Positions 9,577 to 17,071 of a DNA stretch of 46,342 nucleotides are shown here, in pieces. Numbering within the stretch: position 1 is the first letter of the stretch; every line of letters starts with the position of its first letter. Location of the stretch: contig JALRKV010000055.1 of the NCBI GenBank assembly GCA_023254735.1, positions 1 to 46,342 of the forward strand. The letters run 5' to 3'. A program made the translations under genes and the position numbers. The notes beneath the pieces were generated by a model. It had not been told where the DNA came from and searched no databases. It saw only the letters and a list, made by a program, of their open reading frames with translations. This stretch comes from Pseudomonadales bacterium. GTDB lineage: Bacteria > Pseudomonadota > Gammaproteobacteria > Pseudomonadales > Pseudohongiellaceae.

Positions 9577-9933
9577 ATGAGTAATGAAGAGAATACAACC
9601 GGCAGCGATGACGTTTTGTTAAACACAGGCATTGATCCCGAAATAGGCAAGCCAGCGGGTGGGGAATTAGGCATTAGTCTCGATTCAGAGCTACTGAAAA
9701 ATATCCCAGTGACGATATCTATTGAAGTCGGGAGGACTTCTCTGAAAATTCGCGACCTAATGCGTCTCACTCAAGGCTCGGTCGTAGAACTCGATCGCTT
9801 AGCCGGCGAACCATTAGATCTGCTTGTCAATGACACTCTGGTCGCTCAGGGCGAAATAGTCTTGGTAAACGACCGCTATGGTATGCGCCTCACGCAGGTT
9901 GTGCCAAAAAGCGAAAGGCTTAAGTCGTTGTAA
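9577..9933 (+). CDS. fliN: Flagellar motor switch protein FliN
   Basis: FliN is the lowest C-ring component and docks FliH-FliI cargo. The 118 residues comprise a variable Gly/Asp-rich N-terminus and a SpoA domain (about residues 40-115) with the family signature: IPVTISIEVGRTSLKIRDLM, then GSVVELDRLAGEPLDLLVN and a final RYGMRLTQVV. AAGGAAG six bases upstream of the ATG is a strong ribosome site. It is a little shorter than the E. coli protein. Confidence 0.97.
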   Translation: MSNEENTTGSDDVLLNTGIDPEIGKPAGGELGISLDSELLKNIPVTISIEVGRTSLKIRDLMRLTQGSVVELDRLAGEPLDLLVNDTLVAQGEIVLVNDRYGMRLTQVVPKSERLKSL

Positions 9934-10023
9934 GCTACAGGCTGCATGCTAAAGCAGCGCAAATTCATGTCCTAGGCACTGCGAAGCGGTTGCTGCGGAG
10001 CTGATACTCGAAAAGGGTGCACT

Positions 10024-10299
10024 GTGGAAATTGTCGGATTCGGGCGCGTACTGGGCTCTTTGCTCTTTGTCCTAGCACTCTTCTTTCTCTTTATCGTTTT
10101 ACTCAGGCGATATCGCAACCCTCTTACACACGGCGCCTCTGGCAAGATCAAACTGATCGACCAACTCACCCTGGAGCTCGGTCGCCGTGCAGTGCTGCTC
10201 GAAGCGGAAGGCAAGCTGAGTCTGATAGTGTTGTCGAAAGAAGGCACTGAGCATATTTGGACGAGGGATACCGTCCAGCAAACGGATCTAAGCCAATGA
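10024..10299 (+). CDS. fliO: Flagellar biosynthesis protein FliO
   Basis: FliO is a small membrane chaperone needed for assembly of the FliP ring in the export gate. One membrane helix at about residues 9-25 is followed by a cytoplasmic domain with the family pattern GKIKLIDQLTLELGRRAVLLEAEGKLSLIV split by short loops. The 91 residues are at the short end of the family. The start is a GTG. An upstream gap of 90 bases separates it from fliN, and its stop overlaps the fliP ATG. Confidence 0.9.
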   Translation: MEIVGFGRVLGSLLFVLALFFLFIVLLRRYRNPLTHGASGKIKLIDQLTLELGRRAVLLEAEGKLSLIVLSKEGTEHIWTRDTVQQTDLSQ

Positions 10300-11084
10300 G
10301 TTTTTCCAGTTCGAGCCAGACAAGCAGCAGTTCGCTAAAGCCCTTAAAAACACTAGCGATGGTGCTCTGCGGTCTCGCGATCGTTTTTTCAGGCACAGCT
10401 TTTGCACAAACCGGCCTTCCGCTTGTCAATGTAAGCTCGGATCCAAACGGGGCAACCGAATACAGCTTAACGCTTCAAGTATTGATATTGATGACGGTAC
10501 TTACGCTGCTGCCGTCGATTCTGATTATGATGACGTCCTTTGTACGCATCATTATCGTAATGTCGCTGCTGCGTCAGGCTATTGGTACCGCACAGACTCC
10601 ACCAAATACCGTGCTAGTCGGTATAGCTCTATTTCTTACCTTCTTTATTATGGCACCAGTGTTCGAGACGCTTTATGAGGATGCGTTTGTGCCCTATGTT
10701 GCAGAAGAGATTTCGGCCGAAGCCGCCCTTGATGCGGCGATTATTCCCGTGCGCAGCTTTATGCTTACTCAAACGCGCGAGGCAGACCTTATGGTGTTTT
10801 CGGATATTGCCGATTTTAACTATACGGACGAGTCAGAAATTCCTTTGAGCATACTTATCCCATCGTTTATGACATCTGAGTTAAAGACAGCGTTTACTAT
10901 TGGCTTTCTGATCTATATTCCGTTTGTAATTATAGACCTCGTAGTCGCAAGCGTGCTCATGTCTATGGGTATGATGATGTTGTCACCGATGATGATCTCG
11001 ATGCCATTCAAGCTCATGCTATTCGTCTTAGCCGATGGCTGGATACTTATTATGCAGTCTCTCACCGCGAGTTTCTCGATATGA
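10296..11084 (+). CDS. fliP: Flagellar type III export gate protein FliP
   Basis: FliP is the main pore subunit of the flagellar export gate, five copies forming a helical complex with FliQ and FliR. The 262-residue protein starts with a cleavable signal peptide (hydrophobic stretch about residues 22-38, ending in GTAFA). Four membrane helices follow, with the conserved segments LTLLPSILIMMTSFVRIIIV and MGMMMLSPMMISMPFKLMLF. I used the ATG at 10296, which overlaps the fliO stop by four bases; an in-frame TTG at 10257 would add 13 residues inside fliO and is less likely. It overlaps fliQ by four bases. Confidence 0.97.
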   Translation: MSFSSSSQTSSSSLKPLKTLAMVLCGLAIVFSGTAFAQTGLPLVNVSSDPNGATEYSLTLQVLILMTVLTLLPSILIMMTSFVRIIIVMSLLRQAIGTAQTPPNTVLVGIALFLTFFIMAPVFETLYEDAFVPYVAEEISAEAALDAAIIPVRSFMLTQTREADLMVFSDIADFNYTDESEIPLSILIPSFMTSELKTAFTIGFLIYIPFVIIDLVVASVLMSMGMMMLSPMMISMPFKLMLFVLADGWILIMQSLTASFSI

Positions 11085-11350
11085 TTATTAGCGACGTGGT
11101 AACACTCGGACAGGAGGCACTCTGGGTTACCGCGCTCATCGCGGGTCCACTGCTTCTCGGGATCTTGGTCGTGGGTGTGGTTGTCGGCATTCTGCAAGCC
11201 GCGACATCAGTGCAGGAAATGACACTGAGCTTCATCCCAAAGCTTATAGTGCTCGTGCTTTTATTGTTATTCGTTGGTAATTGGCAAATCGGTTTGCTGA
11301 TAGACCATTTTCAAACTCTAATGCTAACGATTCCGTCGTTAATTCAATAA
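11081..11350 (+). CDS. fliQ: Flagellar type III export gate protein FliQ
   Basis: FliQ is a two-helix membrane subunit wrapped around the FliP-FliR core. The 89 residues show two hydrophobic segments (about 17-40 and 52-73) with the typical GILQAATSVQEMTLSFIPKL linker. It overlaps fliP by ATGA and fliR by one base (TAATG), so the gate subunits FliP, FliQ and FliR are translationally coupled. Confidence 0.97.
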   Translation: MIISDVVTLGQEALWVTALIAGPLLLGILVVGVVVGILQAATSVQEMTLSFIPKLIVLVLLLLFVGNWQIGLLIDHFQTLMLTIPSLIQ

Positions 11351-12117
11351 TGAATTTTCTTGTATCAGAAGTTGTTACCTACTTGAGTCTGTTTGTGCTG
11401 CCTTTCGCGCGCGTGTCTGCGTTCATGCTTGCAGCACCGATTTTTTCCTTGCAAGCCTTTAATGTTCGTTTTCGTGTGTTATTTAGCGCGATACTGACCT
11501 TTGCGGTCGTCGAGTCGATAACCTTCGATACTCAAGGTCTCGCATTCGTAGAACTAATGACGCTCGTCATCATGCAAATATTTGTAGGCGTATTCGCCGG
11601 CTTCCTTCTTCAGATAGTTAACGGCGCGGTTGCCGTGGGTGGTCAGGCAATCTCAAACTCGATGGGTTTGGGAATGGCGAGTTTAGTCGATCCAAGCCTT
11701 GGTAATGTGCCGGTAATATCGCAGTTTCTCATTATCCTTTCGACATTTATCTTCATTGCTGTCGACGGCCATCTCATTCTCATTCAGCTTCTCTTACAAA
11801 GTTTTCAAACCATTCCTGTTGATGAGACGTTCTCGCTGGATCTCATCTATCGCGTGTTTATCGAATGGTCGCCGCTACTCTTTTTAGGTGGGCTCGTGGT
11901 TGCGTTGCCCATTCTAATATCAGTTCTGCTAATCAACGCAGGATTGGGAATGATCACGCGCTCGGCACCTTCGCTTAATATTATCTCGGTTGGCTTTCCG
12001 GCAATTCTAGTTGCAGGTACCGTTTTGCTGATGCTCGCTATTCCTGGAATCATTCAGCGAATAGGTATTTTTTGGCAAGACGGGTTTGCCTTATTAGCAA
12101 CGCTCTGGGGGTTGTGA
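11350..12117 (+). CDS. fliR: Flagellar type III export gate protein FliR
   Basis: FliR is the single-copy subunit closing the FliP5-FliQ4-FliR1 export gate. The 255 residues contain about six membrane helices with the family stretch GGQAISNSMGLGMASLVDPS and LLINAGLGMITRSAPSLNI. The start is the ATG at 11350 that shares a base with the fliQ stop. A longer in-frame reading from 11281 would run through most of the fliQ 3' end without resembling FliR, so I rejected it. flhB begins three bases after the stop. Confidence 0.96.
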   Translation: MNFLVSEVVTYLSLFVLPFARVSAFMLAAPIFSLQAFNVRFRVLFSAILTFAVVESITFDTQGLAFVELMTLVIMQIFVGVFAGFLLQIVNGAVAVGGQAISNSMGLGMASLVDPSLGNVPVISQFLIILSTFIFIAVDGHLILIQLLLQSFQTIPVDETFSLDLIYRVFIEWSPLLFLGGLVVALPILISVLLINAGLGMITRSAPSLNIISVGFPAILVAGTVLLMLAIPGIIQRIGIFWQDGFALLATLWGL

Positions 12118-12120
12118 CAG

Positions 12121-13263
12121 ATGGCAGATGATGACAACAAAACAGAGGAACCAACCCAGAAAAAATTAGACAAGACACGCGAAGAAGGTCAATTTGCTCG
12201 CTCGCAAGACCTTAGTGTTGCTCTGCTAATGATTGCGGTCGCGGCAATGTTCTTGTTTATTGGCGATGACATCTCGAGTAATCTTCTTTCAGCCTTGCAA
12301 ACAGCGTTTGTATTCGATGCCTCTGTAATAAGCGATTCGAGTCAAGTTGGCGCCTACTTTTTCGAGCTATTAATACGCTGCCTCACAATTGCGTCGCCTA
12401 TCTTCTTTGTGACCATTTTACTCGCGTTCGCGGGAGCCTTCTTCGTGGGTGGGATTGGTTTCTCCGTAAAAGGATTTATGCCAAAAGCCTCAAAGCTTAA
12501 TCCTATCCAGGGTCTTGGACGGATGTTCGGGGTAAAGAGCCTTGTCGAACTCACTAAGGGCTTGCTCAAGCTTGGTCTTATAGGCGGCATTATCTTTCTA
12601 GTCGTGTCCTACTATTTCGACTCAATATTTACCTTGAGTATTCTTCCGCCGTCGGCGGCGTCTGCTGAAGGTTTAGGGATTCTTGTTACTGGCATCTTTG
12701 CAATATCACTTTCACTCTTGATCATTGCAGCGATCGACGTTCCCTATCAAATGATCTCTTTTCGCAACAAGCTTAAAATGTCGATTCAGGAGATTAAAGA
12801 CGAGTATAAAGACTCTGAGGGACGGCCTGAGGTTAAGAGTAGGATACGGCAGAAGCAGCGCGAAATTGCCATGTCACATATGATGGACGCGATAAAGGAT
12901 GCCGATGTTGTAGTCACCAACCCAACTCATTTTGCCGTCGCGCTGTCTTATGCAGTGGGTAGTCAAGAGGCGCCGCGGGTAGTGGCGAAAGGGGCCGATC
13001 TGATAGCCCAGCGTATTCGAGAACGCGCTGAAGAGGAGGGAGTGATGCTGTTCGAAGAGCCGATGCTTGCGCGCGCGTTGTTCTTTACCACAGAGATCGA
13101 CCAAGATATTCCGCGACCATTGTTTGAAGCAGTGGCCGAGGTCATTGCCTATGTGTTCCACCTTAATTCGTTCGGACGCAACGGTCGAGCAGCGAAGAAA
13201 CCGCGAGTGAGTTTGCCAGCGGAAATGAAATTCGATTTCGAAGGACGAAAAATAGATGAGTGA
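12121..13263 (+). CDS. flhB: Flagellar export switch protein FlhB
   Basis: FlhB regulates the gate and switches substrate class once FliK reports hook completion. Four membrane helices (about residues 30-210) are followed by a cytoplasmic domain carrying the self-cleavage motif NPTH at residues 267-270 (in VVVTNPTHFAVALSY), so the cleavage Asn-Pro pair is intact. The N-terminal EEPTQKKLDKTREEGQ is typical. The 380-residue length is normal. It overlaps the next gene by eight bases. flhA, flhF and fleN, which often follow flhB in Pseudomonas, are not found here. Confidence 0.97.
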   Translation: MADDDNKTEEPTQKKLDKTREEGQFARSQDLSVALLMIAVAAMFLFIGDDISSNLLSALQTAFVFDASVISDSSQVGAYFFELLIRCLTIASPIFFVTILLAFAGAFFVGGIGFSVKGFMPKASKLNPIQGLGRMFGVKSLVELTKGLLKLGLIGGIIFLVVSYYFDSIFTLSILPPSAASAEGLGILVTGIFAISLSLLIIAAIDVPYQMISFRNKLKMSIQEIKDEYKDSEGRPEVKSRIRQKQREIAMSHMMDAIKDADVVVTNPTHFAVALSYAVGSQEAPRVVAKGADLIAQRIRERAEEEGVMLFEEPMLARALFFTTEIDQDIPRPLFEAVAEVIAYVFHLNSFGRNGRAAKKPRVSLPAEMKFDFEGRKIDE

Positions 13264-14188
13264 TCAGAACGGAGCATCTGGCGAAAGTGCCGCCGGCTCA
13301 GATCAGCCACGCGTCTCAGAGCAGGCGCGCTTACGTGCAGAACAGCTGAAACGGCAATTTGAACTCAGGCAGCGCCCCGAGGGTTTCTATTTGAGCGATG
13401 ACCATCTTGCAAGGGTAAACGAGGCTTTGGAGTCGTTAAGGGCATCAAGATCTCTAGTCTTTGTTTCAGAGAATTATGCGATGGCAAGGCATTACAAAGA
13501 GCTTTGTATTGCGCGTCTTCGCGATGATCCTGCGATAACGCTTTTAAGCTTCGATCCTTTGTCCGGTCCAGACCTCTTGTCGATAATTAACGCTCAGCTA
13601 AAAGAGACGTCGCTCGAGGAAATTCTCTCGTCGGATAACGCTCAGTTGCCGCACGAATCGAAGACTTCTCGCAGTGTGCTAATAGTTGATAGCGAAGACC
13701 TTGTCGCAGAAACCGATTGGCATCTCATTACTACGCTGTCTTCACAACTGGCAAAAGCTAATATTGGCGTATTGAGACTAGAGCCGAGAGACCGTTTATC
13801 AGCGCGGTCTAACAGCGCAAATCTGTCGACATCTCTATCAGTTGAGTTTGATTTGCCCAGCGAGCGAGAATTTCAGATTCTGGAGGCGCTTGCAAAACAT
13901 AGTCCGAAGGGCGACGAAGTGTTGCAGTTAATCAATGATTTAGACTTCGTTCGGTCAACCCCGGAATTATCGAATCCAGAACAGATACCGCAAGTAGCTG
14001 ATGAGCAATCCGCCGAAGGTAAAGCCGATAATCCAACGTCCGCTTCTAACCTTGTGTCGAGACTAGAGAGACAGTCCTTTGATAAAAATGTGACTACCTC
14101 AAACGAGGTTGCACACCTTTCCTTTCGGCTTTTTCTAGGCTTGATCGTTGTCGAAGCGTTCTTAATTGTGGCGTATTTTAATCAATAA
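13256..14188 (+). CDS. Tail-anchored degenerate ExeA/DamX-like ATPase-fold protein, end of flagellar operon
   Basis: I do not recognise this as a named gene. It overlaps flhB by eight bases and so is probably co-translated with it. Residues 1-40 are disordered then helical. Residues 43-65 (GFYLSDDHLARVNEAL and on) resemble the segment that precedes the P-loop in ExeA/GspA/MshM ATPases. Where the Walker A loop would sit (about 67-80) it reads LVFVSENYAMARHYKE, without G-x-x-x-x-GK. Residues 95-114 (LLSFDPLSGPDLLSIINAQL) match the next ExeA element, and SVLIVDSEDL (140-149) sits where Walker B would be. A single membrane helix at about 289-307 ends the protein. My inference is a membrane-tethered pseudo-ATPase, possibly a scaffold at the flagellar pole. 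Confidence 0.8.
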   Translation: MSDQNGASGESAAGSDQPRVSEQARLRAEQLKRQFELRQRPEGFYLSDDHLARVNEALESLRASRSLVFVSENYAMARHYKELCIARLRDDPAITLLSFDPLSGPDLLSIINAQLKETSLEEILSSDNAQLPHESKTSRSVLIVDSEDLVAETDWHLITTLSSQLAKANIGVLRLEPRDRLSARSNSANLSTSLSVEFDLPSEREFQILEALAKHSPKGDEVLQLINDLDFVRSTPELSNPEQIPQVADEQSAEGKADNPTSASNLVSRLERQSFDKNVTTSNEVAHLSFRLFLGLIVVEAFLIVAYFNQ

Positions 14189-14199
14189 TTAGTCCATGA

Positions 14200-14670
14200 C
14201 TAATCGCGATTCTTTTTGTCCTTTGAGAGTCTCAACGACAATAGTGTTTTTCTGATTCTTAAATCCTTTGGTGCGCTGTCGAAATCTAAATATAGAGAGA
14301 TAGCCAAAATTGAGAGCAAAGCTCGGATCAAGAATAGCAATGCGCCAATAATAGACGGTTCTTCGATACGTAATTCATAAATTATCGGAAGATCAGTTAC
14401 TAGGTTGGCTGTGCTCGACACGGCAACAAAGCCGAGTATCTCTTTAAGCCAATGCTGCCGCCACCATGCTAGAAATACGGCAGAGATAAGAACCAGTGCT
14501 AAGACACCTCGAGAGACAGCGATCATTCTCAGCCGCGGTTCTTCAAGTCGAATCAACCCGAGCTTTTCCATTATATCCGGATTGATAAATAGCACGATTA
14601 TCGGAAATAGGATTGATATTAAAAAGAGCAGTTGTGCTCGCCTGACAAATAGCCTTGATTCAGGGCGCAT
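14200..14670 (-). CDS. Four-helix membrane protein, paralogue of the 14736-15266 product
   Basis: Unknown function. The 156 residues carry about four membrane helices (about 14-30, 50-67, 78-92, 106-128) and a basic C-terminal tail rich in Lys and Arg. It aligns along its length with the neighbouring 176-residue protein: NLVTDLPIIYELRIEEP here matches NLFMDIPVYYSAKLALG there, followed in both by a helix ending in SLYL. AGAGGTG about six bases before the ATG is a good ribosome site. It is the last gene of a minus-strand group and converges with the flagellar operon across an 11-base gap. Confidence 0.75.
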   Translation of the reverse strand: MRPESRLFVRRAQLLFLISILFPIIVLFINPDIMEKLGLIRLEEPRLRMIAVSRGVLALVLISAVFLAWWRQHWLKEILGFVAVSSTANLVTDLPIIYELRIEEPSIIGALLFLIRALLSILAISLYLDFDSAPKDLRIRKTLLSLRLSKDKKNRD

Positions 14671-14735
14671 TTCACACCTCTTTTGGGATGAAAAATGCAG
14701 AGCGATTCGAATAACATAGCGTCGAAATACTCATG

Positions 14736-15266
14736 CTATTTCAAGTCTCGAGAGTGACCGTTGTTGCTAAAAGGGTTGGCAAAAAGCTTTCTCGGGGGGC
14801 ATGGCAAATATTCGGCGGTAAGATAGAGACTAGCCAAAAAGTAGATCAGTACTAAGCGGGCGACAATGAGAATCGAAAGGTCCCAATCACCGAGAGCTAG
14901 CTTAGCTGAGTAATAGACGGGGATATCCATAAAAAGGTTCATCACAACGACGCTCAAAATTATACCGAGCGCGATCTTGATGTTCGGTAGATAGCGATAA
15001 CATAAATAGCCGGCGATTATCATGATGGCAATCGTCATCGTTCGCTGTTCTAGTAATTCATAAAGGGTATCTTTATAGGGCGATTCGACCAGTCTAAGCC
15101 ATCTGATCACTTGATCAGGATAGAGGCCTGCGAACACCATCAAGGTAAGGCCGATAATGAAGCAGATGTGAATTTTTAAGAGCCAGTAATTCGTCGCAGC
15201 GCCGTAATCTGCGGTCGCCTCATCTAAAGCCCTGAGTTCGTCTTTCGTTAAAATGTCTTTATCCAT
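14736..15266 (-). CDS. Four-helix membrane protein, paralogue of the 14200-14670 product
   Basis: Unknown function. An acidic cytoplasmic N-terminus (about 1-28, rich in Asp and Glu) precedes four hydrophobic segments (about 31-47, 72-90, 98-115, 130-148). The segment VVVMNLFMDIPVYYSAKL is the best-conserved match to its neighbour, and LIVARLVLIYFLASLYL follows. The C-terminus is short and polar (NPFSNNGHSRDLK). The two genes lie 65 bases apart and probably arose by tandem duplication followed by strong divergence. The Xre-type regulator gene lies upstream on the same strand. Nothing here identifies a transported substrate or enzyme activity. Confidence 0.75.
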   Translation of the reverse strand: MDKDILTKDELRALDEATADYGAATNYWLLKIHICFIIGLTLMVFAGLYPDQVIRWLRLVESPYKDTLYELLEQRTMTIAIMIIAGYLCYRYLPNIKIALGIILSVVVMNLFMDIPVYYSAKLALGDWDLSILIVARLVLIYFLASLYLTAEYLPCPPRKLFANPFSNNGHSRDLK

Positions 15267-15517
15267 CGCGTACTTTCGATAGTTCGAACTGCTCTTACAA
15301 ATTAGACAACATCGTAATCGGCAGCTAATCCGGTCGCCTTAATGATAATTAAGCTCGATATATTAGTCGCGGTAAAAGACGAAAATATTGATTCAGTCTA
15401 CCTTTTCTTCAGGTAAATCACGCCTGAGCTCTAAATAATTGGAGGCGTGCATCAACCCCTCTAGGCCCATCTAGATGAGCGCCCACTAAAGCTAAAGAGA
15501 CCAGGTCGAAAGATAAG

Positions 15518-15829
15518 TTAGTGCTTACTATCATTTCTAGTCTTTTTTCTAGGACGTTCGAAATACTCCGAATAATAATCATCGGGCAGCTCGCCAACGA
15601 TCTCGTCGAGAGAAGTTCGGTAAATGACTTTGATCTTCGCGAGTAGCTCAAGGTCGAGATGACAACCGTAGTTGCGAATCGTCTCGATATCTTCGAGCTG
15701 CTTGCGCGATACACCGAGTAGTCGCGCACCCTCATTCATCGAATGGCCGGCATCGATGCGAAGCTTTCTGATTGTGCGCTTTACCAGAACAGTGATTGGA
15801 GAAAACTTTGTAAATTGTGAATGTTCCAT
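15518..15829 (-). CDS. Xre-family helix-turn-helix regulator
   Basis: A 103-residue single-domain DNA-binding protein. Residues about 15-78 fit the Cro/CI (HTH_3) fold: VKRTIRKLRIDAGHSMNEGA is helices 1-2, RLLGVSRKQLEDIET is the turn and recognition helix, and LELLAKIKVIYRTSLDEIVG completes the bundle. The C-terminus is charged (YYSEYFERPRKKTRNDSKH). It is transcribed in the same direction as the two membrane proteins that follow, but 251 bases separate it from them, so they may have separate promoters. Its target is unknown; autoregulation or control of the membrane pair is a reasonable guess. An AGG about eight bases before the ATG is a plausible ribosome site. Confidence 0.85.
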   Translation of the reverse strand: MEHSQFTKFSPITVLVKRTIRKLRIDAGHSMNEGARLLGVSRKQLEDIETIRNYGCHLDLELLAKIKVIYRTSLDEIVGELPDDYYSEYFERPRKKTRNDSKH

Positions 15830-16409
15830 GGTTGGTTACCTATTTTCATTTTGATCAGCCATCGACTTCTGCGTTCGTGGCGTTGTTTTATCGACCGTCC
15901 TGCCGTGGGCAGGAGAGGGTCGCTGACCCCTTATTTAGACCACCCTCTCGTCGCCAGCATCGATTGGTTGGAAGTCGCGGAGTCAGAATTTTCCGCTATG
16001 TCATCTAGGTGACCGCCAAGGTGAGCAAACATGCTCAGCTTAGTGAAAATAAGTCACGAAGTTGCAGTCGTGCTTACATTTGGCGCGGGGCCATTCTTGA
16101 ACTCTGCCTAAAGACACACTTAGACACATCATGTCACATAAATGTTACATTTGCTTTAATGGTGGCAAAAAGTGCATAAATATCGACGTTTTGCGCCTAA
16201 AATCGAGAAAAAGCACAAAAAAGTATAGGCAACGTCGCAACTACAACAGAGATCGCATAAATCATCAAAATTAGAGATAAACCTCGTAACCGGGCTCTGT
16301 TTCTCTGCGAAACCGGGAGGGTGTCTGCTAAACTCGCAGCAGAATCTCCGCGATAAGCCGCCACGATAGGGGGTGGAGGAGACGCCGATAAAAACGAGGA
16401 TCACAACTT
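15830..16409. other. 580-base gene-free region between divergent genes
   Basis: The longest non-coding stretch in the window, between the xre-like gene (leftward) and slyD (rightward). The left part holds overlapping inverted repeats (15892-15949, listed separately) and a six-base perfect repeat TGAGCA-aaca-TGCTCA at 16022-16037. The middle (about 16100-16290) is AT-rich and likely contains promoters, but I cannot pick a convincing -35/-10 pair. Short open frames exist on both strands with no family resemblance and no clear ribosome site; I do not call them. Confidence 0.6.
15892..15949. repeat. Overlapping, mutually exclusive hairpins
   Basis: Three pairings compete for the same bases. CCTGCC (15899-15904) pairs with GGCAGG (15908-15913), and this stem can be extended by CGACC (15892-15896) with GGTCG (15918-15922). 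GGGTC (15917-15921) pairs with GACCC (15925-15929). GAGAGGGT (15913-15920) pairs with ACCCTCTC (15942-15949). Such alternatives are typical of attenuators, structured leaders or REP-like palindromes. On the minus strand it would lie in the 5' leader of the Xre-type gene, 63-120 bases before its ATG. Confidence 0.5.
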
Positions 16410-16979
16410 TTGAGTAGTCTAGACACGAATAATGGCACTGGCAGCGACGCTGATCAGGGCAAGGCCGCAACCACCACAATCGCACTCAACAAGGTGGTAA
16501 GTTTTCACTACAAGTTGGCGGAGGTAGCGCCCGACGGTAGCCGCGGTGACTGGATGGAAGAGTCAAGCGGCGGTGAGCCGCTTTTCTATTTGCACGGCTT
16601 TCACAATGTCGTCGTTGGCCTTGAGCGCGCGCTAGAGGGTAAAGCCGTGGGCGAAAGCATCGAAATCACGCTAAAGCCTGAGGAAGCCTATGGTCCTCGC
16701 CGACCAGACGCGATGCAGCGCGTGCCGATTAAACATCTGCAACTCCAGCAAGGTGTCACCAAGCTGAAACCCGGTATGGTGGCAGCGGTAAAAACCGACC
16801 GAGGCGTGCGGAGTGTGGTGGTCTCGAAGGTGGGCAAATTCAACGCCGATGTCGACTTCAACCATCCGCTCGCCGGTCGCACGCTTTACTACGAAATCGA
16901 AGTCGTCGGTATACGCGACGCGAGTGCGGAAGAGATTGCGCACGGACATGTGCATGGCCCGGGCGGGCATCATCATTAA
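16410..16979 (+). CDS. slyD: SlyD-type FKBP peptidyl-prolyl cis-trans isomerase
   Basis: Catalyses cis-trans isomerisation of peptidyl-proline bonds and acts as a folding chaperone. After a 25-residue polar N-terminal extension comes an FKBP core with the SlyD signature FYLHGFHNVVVGLERALEGK (about residues 68-87) and LKPEEAYGPRRPDAMQRVP. An inserted flap domain covers about 105-155, and NHPLAGRTLYYEIEVVGI closes the core. The last 12 residues (HGHVHGPGGHHH) form a short metal-binding tail like that of SlyD, which binds nickel. The start is a TTG, supported by AACGAGGA nine bases upstream. It could equally be named an FKBP-type isomerase. Confidence 0.88.
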   Translation: MSSLDTNNGTGSDADQGKAATTTIALNKVVSFHYKLAEVAPDGSRGDWMEESSGGEPLFYLHGFHNVVVGLERALEGKAVGESIEITLKPEEAYGPRRPDAMQRVPIKHLQLQQGVTKLKPGMVAAVKTDRGVRSVVVSKVGKFNADVDFNHPLAGRTLYYEIEVVGIRDASAEEIAHGHVHGPGGHHH

Positions 16980-17071
16980 GGTTTGGCAGGCACTGACATC
17001 TGTTGTTAAATAAAAAATAAGCGCGGTAACCAACAAGAGCAAAAATAAAAATATTATTCAGGAGACAAAAG

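Noticed and set aside
10257..10295. Upstream TTG start for fliP
   Set aside because: The extra 13 residues lie within fliO and precede a clear signal peptide; the ATG overlapping the fliO stop fits coupling better.
11281..11349. Upstream start for fliR
   Set aside because: The additional 23 residues overlap the end of fliQ and do not look like the hydrophobic FliR N-terminus.
15821..16012. 63-residue plus-strand frame in the gene-free region
   Set aside because: No ribosome site, no recognisable domain, and it crosses the alternative-hairpin segment; more likely non-coding.
16156..16485. 109-residue minus-strand frame overlapping the slyD start
   Set aside because: Cys-rich, low-plausibility translation that overlaps the well-supported slyD start; no ribosome site seen.
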